NCBI GenBank assembly: GCA_964016885.1
Contig: OZ024746.1
Coordinates: 100,920,089 to 100,984,088 of the forward strand
Direction of reading: 5' to 3'
Length of the DNA stretch: 64,000 bases
Source of the DNA: Eledone cirrhosa
Lineage: Eukaryota > Mollusca > Cephalopoda > Octopoda > Eledonidae
How positions within the stretch are numbered: position 1 is the stretch's first letter; the number at the start of each line of letters is the position of its first letter. Below are positions 57,020-64,000 of the stretch, one piece after another. The position numbers and the translations under genes were made by a program. Below the pieces are notes generated by a model. That model was given only the letters and a program-made list of their open reading frames with translations, was not told the origin of the DNA and did no database searches.

Positions 57020-57850
57020 ATATATACGGCAAAGCATAAACGAACTAAGGGAGAAATTAGAAATAAGAGGATCGGATGTTGTTTACTCGAGAGAAGACTA
57101 CGTTGGTATGGTCACGTGATGCGCATGAAAGACGACAGCTGTATAAAAAAGTGCAGGGCGATAAAAATAGACGGTAGCCACGGAGTAGGCAGACCCAGAA
57201 AAACCTGGGACGACTTGATAAATTCCGACCTCACACACTTACACCTCTCCAAGACAATGTCACTGGACTGAGATCTTTGGCGCTACACAGTAATACAGAA
57301 GACCCGCCTTGCCTAAGTACAAAGCGAAACCTAGTCAGTAGGCACCTCTAACAAAATACACCCCTGTACCACTACCCCCACCCCATCCAACACCACCCCC
57401 TTAAATGCGAAGTTATGTTGGTACCACAACATCCAGTCCAAAACAAATGAGGTTGTGTAGGTGTCACGACAAAAAAACACACAGTCCACGCTGTAATGTG
57501 GTCGTGTAGGTAACACGGTAAAAACCTCCCAGTACACACTGTAAACGTGTGATTGGTGTTACGAAGGGCATCCAGATGTAGAATACCCGCCAGACGTGTA
57601 GGTGTCACGACAAAAAAACACAGTCCACGCTGTAATGTGGCCGTGTAGGTAACATGGTAAAAACCTCCCAGTCCACACTGTAAACGTGGTTGGTGTTAGG
57701 AAGGGCATCCAGCCGTAGAAAACCCACCAGACAGTCCTGAGCAAGACAACCAATCTTGCCTCAAGTGGGACAATTCCCATCCAGACCCATGCTAGCATGG
57801 AAAATGGACGTTAAACGATGATGATGATGATGATGATGATGATGATATGT
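57020..57850 (+). mobile_element. LINE 3' end, plus strand, with duplicated 3' modules and (GAT)n tail
   Basis: It opens with INELREKLEIRGSDVV-like sequence, then frameshifted GRPRKTWDD and LHLSKTM equivalents (57060-57290), the family of 51688-53545. The 3' region carries GTAGGTGTCACGACAAAAAA twice (57438 and 57598), so about 160 bp is tandemly duplicated. The end is GGACGTTAAAC followed by about 12 GAT units to 57846. Confidence 0.82.
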
Positions 57851-58129
57851 AATAAATGATAGGTTTTAAAAAACCAGTACGAGAAATATATAAAGGGCAA
57901 ATGATGACAAATAAAACAGTAATGTTGTTACCCAGTATATTTGAACATAATATTTCAGGGTAAATCTCCCTTGTCAAATGTGAAACAGAAACAGTTCAAA
58001 ACAAAAATAAATGATCAATGTGTTCTTCCTTATCTGGTCTATGTGTCTGAAGTATGTATGTGAGGAGTCATTATAGTAACCAATCTGCATTTCTAATCTC
58101 TTATTTATTTTTGTTTGGTGGTAATGGCC

Positions 58130-58650
58130 TCTTTGATTCATAAATTTCCCACCTTCCTTTCCCTCGCCTCTATGGTCACCTCAATGTCAAGATGTTTTTT
58201 TAACAGCTCTCGTCGTCATGTGCTCCTTGATCCCTATGTGCAGCATCCCGACAATACTTCTAATGTATGATGAGTTACATTTTTTACATGCAACATTGTA
58301 GACTACATACACTCTCATGTACACTTCTGTGTTGTTGATAGGACAATTAGGAAGTGTTTATATATCGCTGTATGTTGGTGTCTTTGGAGCAGTCTCCTCA
58401 ATGAGAGTCCCAAGTGCACCTAAACGCCCTCCCTACAGATAGCTTGTCTGATTGTAGCTGTAGTCTTCTTATTTGAATGGGGCAGCTTTAGGTAGTATAT
58501 GTTACCTCTAGGGGCTCTTGTTATTTTAAGTGTTGCTTCCTTGGCCTTTCAGTGTTTGGTGAGAAAAGTAGGGTAGATCTTGCCACAATTGTAATATGAC
58601 TGAGTCAAAATTTATAGTTACCAGTTTCTTATGTGCCACAATATGATGAT
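58130..58650 (-). mobile_element. Probable Penelope-like element remnant (GIY-YIG region)
   Basis: The minus strand around 58215-58300 reads VYNVACKKCNSSYIRSIVGM then LHIGIKEH. The layout C-x-x-C-x-x-x-Y-I-x-x-(x)-x-L-x-x-x-I-x-E-H is that of the GIY-YIG endonuclease of Penelope-like retroelements (usually YIGET before the L). Frameshifts surround it and no reverse transcriptase motif can be read with confidence. Minisatellite H begins where it ends. Confidence 0.5.
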
Positions 58651-58662
58651 CCCTCTCAGTAT

Positions 58663-61600
58663 TCCTTAGCAATATAACCATGTTTGTTAGACTTATACCA
58701 ACAGTTACACTCCCTTAGCAATATAACCATGTTTGTTAGACTTATACAAACAGTTACACTCCCTTAGCAATATAACCATGTTTGTTAGACTTATACCAAC
58801 AGTTACACTCTCTTAGCAATATAACCATGTTTGTTAGACTTATACCAACAGTTACACTCCCTTAGCAATATAACCATGTTTGTTAGACTTATACCAACAG
58901 TTACACTCCCTTAGCAATATAACCATGTTTGTTAGACTTATACCAACAGTTACACTCTCTTAGCAATATAACCATGTTTGTTAGACTTATACCAACAGTT
59001 ACACTCTCTTAGCAATATAACCATGTTTGTTAGACTTATACCAACAGTTACACTCCCTTAGCAATATAACCATGTTTGTTAGACTTATATCAACAGTTAC
59101 ACTCCCTTAGCAATATAACCACATTTGTTAGACTTATATCAACAGTTACACTCCCTTAGCAATATAACCATGTTTGTTAGACTTATACCAACAGTTACAC
59201 TCCCTTAGCAATATAACCATGTTTGTTAGACTTATACCAACAGTTACACTCTCTTAGCAATATAACCATGTTTGTTAGACTTATACCAACAGTTACACTC
59301 CCTTAGCAATATAACCATGTTTGTTAGACTTATACAAACAGTTACACTCCCTTAGCAATATAACCATGTTTGTTAGACTTATACCAACAGTTACACTCCC
59401 TTAGCAATATAACCATGTTTGTTAGACTTATACCAACAGTTACACTCTCTTAGCAATATAACCATGTTTGTTAGACTTATACCAACAGTTACACTCTCTT
59501 AGCAATATAACCATGTTTGTTAGACTTATACCAACAGTTACACTCTCTTAGCAATATAACCATGTTTGTTAGACTTATATCAACAGTTACACTCCCTTAG
59601 CAATATAACCACATTTGTTAGACTTATATCAACAGTTACACTCCCTTAGCAATATAACCATGTTTGTTAGACTTATACCAACAGTTACACTCCCTTAGCA
59701 ATATAACCACATTTGTTAGACTTATATCAACAGTTACACTCCCTTAGCAATATAACCATGTTTGTTAGACTTATACCAACAGTTACACTCCCTTAGCAAT
59801 ATAACCATGTTTGTTAGACTTATACCAACAGTTACACTCTCTTAGCAATATAACCATGTTTGTTAGACTTATACCAACAGTTACACTCTCTTAGCAATAT
59901 AACCATGTTTGTTAGACTTATACCAACAGCTACACTCTCTTAGCAATATAACCATGTTTGTTAGACTTATACCAACAGTTACACTCTCTTAGCAATATAA
60001 CCATGTTTGTTAGACTTATACCAACAGTTACACTCTCTTAGCAATATAACCATGTTTGTTAGACTTATACCAACAGTTACACTCCCTTAGCAATATAACC
60101 ATGTTTGTTAGACTTATATCAACAGTTACACTCCCTTAGCAATATAACCACATTTGTTAGACTTATATCAACAGTTACACTCCCTTAGCAATATAACCAT
60201 GTTTGTTAGACTTATACCAACAGTTACACTCCCTTAGCAATATTACCATGTTTGTTAGACTTATACCAACAGTTACACTCCCTTAGCAATATAACCATGT
60301 TTGTTAGACTTATACCAACAGTTACACTCTCTTAGCAATATAACCATGTTTGTTAGACTTATACCAACAGTTACACTCTCTTAGCAATATAACCATGTTT
60401 GTTAGACTTATACCAACAGTTACACTCTCTTAGCAATATAACCATGTTTGTTAGACTTATACCAACAGTTACACTCCCTTAGCAATATAACCATGTTTGT
60501 TAGACTTATATCAACAGTTACACTCCCTTAGCAATATAACCACATTTGTTAGACTTATATCAACAGTTACACTCCCTTAGCAATATAACCATGTTTGTTA
60601 GACTTATACCAACAGTTACACTCCCTTAGCAATATAACCATGTTTGTTAGACTTATAGCAACAGTTACACTCCCTTAGCAATATAACCACATTTGTTAGA
60701 CTTATACAAACAGTTACACTCCCTTAGCAATATAACCATGTTTGTTAGACTTATACCAACAGTTACACTCCCTTAGCAATATAACCACATTTGTTAGACT
60801 TATACCAACAGTTACACTCCCTTCGCAATATAACCACATTTGTTAGACTTATACAAACAGTTACACTCCCTTAGCAATATAACCACATTTGTTAGACTTA
60901 TACCAACAGTTACACTCCCTTAGCAATATAACCATGTTTGTTAGACTTATACCAACAGTTACACTCCCTTAGCAATATAACCACATTTGTTAGACTTATA
61001 CCAACAGTTACACTCCCTTAGCAATATAACCATGTTTGTTAGACTTATACCAACAGTTACACTCCCTTAGCAATATAACCACGTTTGTTAGACTTATAGC
61101 AACAGTTACACTCCCTTAGCAATATAACCACATTTGTTAGACTTATACCAACAGTTACACTCTCTTAGCAATATAACCATGTTTGTTAGACTTAAACCAA
61201 CAGTTACACTCTCTTGGCAATATAACCATGTTTGTTAGACTTATACCAACAGTTACATTCCCTTAGCAATATAACCATGTTTGTTAGACTTATACCAACA
61301 GTTACACTCCCTTAGCAATATAACCATGTTTGTTAGACTTATACCAACAGTTACACTCCCTTAGCAATATAACCACGTTTGTTTGGCTTATATCAACAGT
61401 TACACTGCCTTAGCAATATAACCACGTTTGTTTGGCTTATATCAACAGTTACACTCCCTTAGCAATATAACCATGTTTGTTAGACTTATACCAACAGTTA
61501 CACTCTCTTAGCAATATAACCACGTTTGTTAGACTTATAGCAACAGTTACACTCTCTTAGCAATATAACCACGTTTGTTAAGCTTATAGCAACAGTTACA

Positions 61601-62747
61601 CTCTCTTAGCAATATAACCACGTTTGTTAAACTTATACCAACAGTTACACTCTCTTAGCAATATAACCATGTTTGTTAGACTTATACCAACAGTTACACT
61701 CCCTTAGCAATATAACCATGTTTGTTAGACTTATACCAACAGTTACACTCCCTTAGCAATATAACCATGTTTGTTAGACTTATACCAACAGTTACACTCC
61801 CTTAGCAATATAACCATATTTGTTAGACTTATACCAACAGTTACACTCTCTTAGCAATATAACCACGTTTGTTAGACTTATAGCAACAGTTACACTCTCT
61901 TAGCAATATAACCACGTTTGTTAAGCTTATAGCAACAGTTACACTCTCTTAGCAATATAACCACGTTTGTTAAACTTATAGCAACAGTTACACTCTCTTA
62001 GCAATATAACCATGTTTGTTAGACTTATACCAACAGTTACACTCTCTTAGCAATATAACCATGTTTGTTAGACTTATACCAACAGTTACACTCTCTTAGC
62101 AATATAACCATGTTTGTTAGACTTATACCAACAGTTACACTCCCTTAGCAATATAACCATGTTTGTTAGACTTATACCAACAGTTACACTCCCTTAGCAA
62201 TATAACCACATTTGTTAGACTTATACCAACAGTTACACTCTCTTAGCAATATAACCACGTTTGTTAGACTTATAGCAACAGTTACACTCTCTTAGCAATA
62301 TAACCACGTTTGTTAAGCTTATAGCAACAGTTACACTCTCTTAGCAATATAACCACGTTTGTTAAACTTATAGCAACAGTTACACTCTCTTAGCAATATA
62401 ACCATGTTTGTTAGACTTATACCAACAGTTACACTCTCTTAGCAATATAACCATGTTTGTTAGACTTATACCAACAGTTACACTCTCTTAGCAATATAAC
62501 CATGTTTGTTAGACTTATACCAACAGTTACACTCCCTTAGCAATATAACCATGTTTGTTAGACTTATACCAACAGTTACACTCCCTTAGCAATATAACCA
62601 CATTTGTTAGACTTATACCAACAGTTACACTCCCTTAGCAATATAACCATGTTTGTTAGGCTTATACCAACAGTTACACTCCCTTAGCAATATAACCACG
62701 TTTGTTTGGCTTATATCAACAGTTACACTCCCTTAGCAATATAACCA
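58663..62747. repeat. Minisatellite H, 49 bp x about 83
   Basis: The unit is CAGTTACACTCCCTTAGCAA + TATAACCATGTTTGTTAGAC + TTATACCAA. Variants are CTCTCTT, CCACATTTG, CCACGTTTG, TTATATCAA, TTATAGCAA, TTAAGCTT. The marker ACGTTTGTTAAGCTT occurs at 61571, 61914 and 62306, offsets 343 (7 units) and 392 (8 units). No long frames form because 49 is not a multiple of three and stops occur in each. Confidence 0.97.
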
Positions 62748-63494
62748 AAGTGGTTGCACTTCTAATAGAAAAGTATTACAGAAAGTTGTATTATTTCAAG
62801 AGCAACTTGCAAAGTGAATATACTTTGCTGTTCCAAGTTGACTTATAAACAAGATCCGCTCTCATTGCATTATCTTCCAGCATTACTTTGGCCTTTTATA
62901 TCAGAGATGATGTGGCATCATTCACATGCAAAGTGTGCTGTTTTGTTGCATTTATAACACTTATTGTAATTCAATATATTTGACTAAACTGCGTAACCCA
63001 CCACTTCTGCTTCTTTGTGTGTGTTTTAAATAGTTATAATGCCTCTTACTACAATGTAATTGTTTTGGTTTAAATCATCATTTTAGATCAAGCTATTTGC
63101 CAAACAAATACAACTAGAAAATGTCTATAATATAGTGTTTCCCCCTCCATCATTATCAACCTCATTCGTTTCAATCTCTTTATATTTACTTAAGACACTT
63201 CGCTGATTTTTTAGGAATATGTTAAGAGCTAAGAACTGGGAATAATGAATAAAAAGTTAAACTGATGTTCATTTCTATCTCATGTTATAGTATTATAGTA
63301 TGTAGTTTTTAATGTATATTTACAGTAATGTAGGTTGCAACAATTTCTTTATACAAAATGTGTAATTCTTTGCAAAACTAGAAAATATTTACATTTTTTT
63401 ACATTTCTGTGACAGGTAATCACTGATGTCAATCACTGTTCACCATAAAAAAAATGAACTCCATCTTACAGTAATGATAAAATTTAAGTTGTGA
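62748..63494. other. Sequence after array H, no recognised gene
   Basis: AT-rich. An AG at 63085 with T-rich flank could act as an acceptor, but the following frame ends after about nine codons and lacks the expected transmembrane segment, so I do not call an exon. Confidence 0.4.
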
Positions 63495-63580
63495 GTAAGA
63501 CATGGTCACCTGATCCAACTTACCTCAAATGGGATGACCCATGCTAGTGTGGAAAATGGATGTTAAGTGATGATGATGAT
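63495..63580 (+). mobile_element. LINE 3'-end scrap with GAT tail
   Basis: GACATGGTCACCTGATCCAA, ACCTCAAATGGGATGACCCA, TGCTAGTGTGGAAAATGGAT and GTTAAGTGATGATGATGAT are the terminal 85 bp of the shared LINE 3' end. Confidence 0.75.
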
Positions 63581-63655
63581 AATGAGATTAAAACTGACAA
63601 TGACAAGATTGGAGTTGAGATTGATAACAAATTTTCATTATTTATGTTATAATCA

Positions 63656-63835
63656 GGATTGGCAGTATCGGTAGAGGGTCGGACGCCATGCTTAGCAGCA
63701 TAGAGTTACAGCCCTTTAGGATCTAAGTTCAAATCCCGCCGAGGTTAACTTTGCCTTTCATCCTTTCGGGGTCTATAACATAAAGTACCAGTAATGCACT
63801 GGGTAATTGCTGGCCTTGTGCCAAAAATAGAAATC
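63656..63835 (+). mobile_element. tRNA-derived SINE with TSD
   Basis: TTGGCAGTATCGGTAGAGGG, B box AGTTCAAATCCC, GAGGTTAACTTTGCCTTTCA, GGCCTTGTGCCAAAAATAGA. The flanks TTTATGTTATAATCA (left) and TTTATGTATAATCA (right) form a target-site duplication with one 1-bp difference. Confidence 0.88.
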
Positions 63836-64000
63836 ATCATTTATGTATAATCATTTTATATTTAAATGTTATAAAAACCTGCTGAGGAACTAATGCAATC
63901 TTAGATTTCGCATGAAGTTTTCTTTCAAAGTATAAAACTGTTTATCATATAATAGAAACTAACAACTATATTTAACAAACTGTTTATTATATAATAGAAA

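Noticed and set aside
62798..62990. Possible TCTN exon after AG at 62797
   Set aside because: The phase fits and the frame is open for about 50 codons, but no Tectonic-like motif, no clear hydrophobic helix and a weak pyrimidine tract; likely chance.
63086..63115. Possible terminal TCTN exon
   Set aside because: An AG acceptor and correct phase exist, but the frame stops after about nine codons and lacks the expected hydrophobic segment.

Overview
ORGANISM AND SETTING. This is an intron-rich animal genome window, most likely from a coleoid cephalopod (octopus-like). The inference rests on short plus-strand exons with GT-AG junctions, on tRNA-derived SINEs of the kind known from cephalopods, on many 5'-truncated non-LTR retrotransposons ending in (GAT)n/(ATC)n tails, and on very large minisatellites. 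No bacterial or viral gene organisation is present.

THE GENE. One gene can be read across the window on the plus strand: a Tectonic-family (TCTN) ciliary transition-zone protein, most like TCTN2. I assembled twelve coding exons between 1171 and 55665. Every junction has AG/GT borders and the reading phase carries through all eleven introns, giving 2264 nt (754 codons plus 2 nt). Diagnostic features are the cysteine cluster CPCDL...CDIDCCCDSDC across exons 6 and 7, the GYLPGRPVYSG motif at the exon 8/9 junction, and LPVGINLNIMY...HEIIGAKM in exon 12. The signal-peptide exon lies upstream of the window. No convincing C-terminal exon is visible in the last 8.3 kb.

THE INTRONS. About 29 kb (roughly 45% of the window) is tandem repeat in nine distinct arrays, A to H plus B2, all but the last clearly inside or beside TCTN introns. 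A is 48 bp x 6 (417-704). B is 42/35 bp x about 136 (12035-17682). B2 is 26 bp x about 23 (17683-18275). C is 21 bp x about 220 (23226-28149). D is 27/24 bp x about 310 (33303-41602). E is 34 bp x 13 (41996-42436). F is 48 bp x about 6.5 (42872-43195). G is 36 bp x about 127 (46927-51484). H is 49 bp x about 83 (58663-62747). The very long open frames over these arrays are products of periodicity, not genes.

MOBILE ELEMENTS. The rest of the introns carries degenerate LINE fragments of at least three kinds, tRNA-derived SINEs (three nested in one dispersed element at 18498-19495), a SINE/LINE composite at 54815-55250, a hAT-like inverted-repeat element, a probable Penelope-like remnant and a fold-back element beside the first visible exon. 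None has an intact ORF.

WHAT STANDS OUT. Almost every large intron of one ciliary gene has been expanded by its own unrelated minisatellite. Several monomers are dense in RNA- or promoter-like motifs: branch-point/acceptor/donor in D, polypyrimidine tract in B, CCAAT plus TATA in C. A 48-bp module is shared by LINE 3' ends, a SINE tail and a free-standing array. Whether any array has a function is inference.
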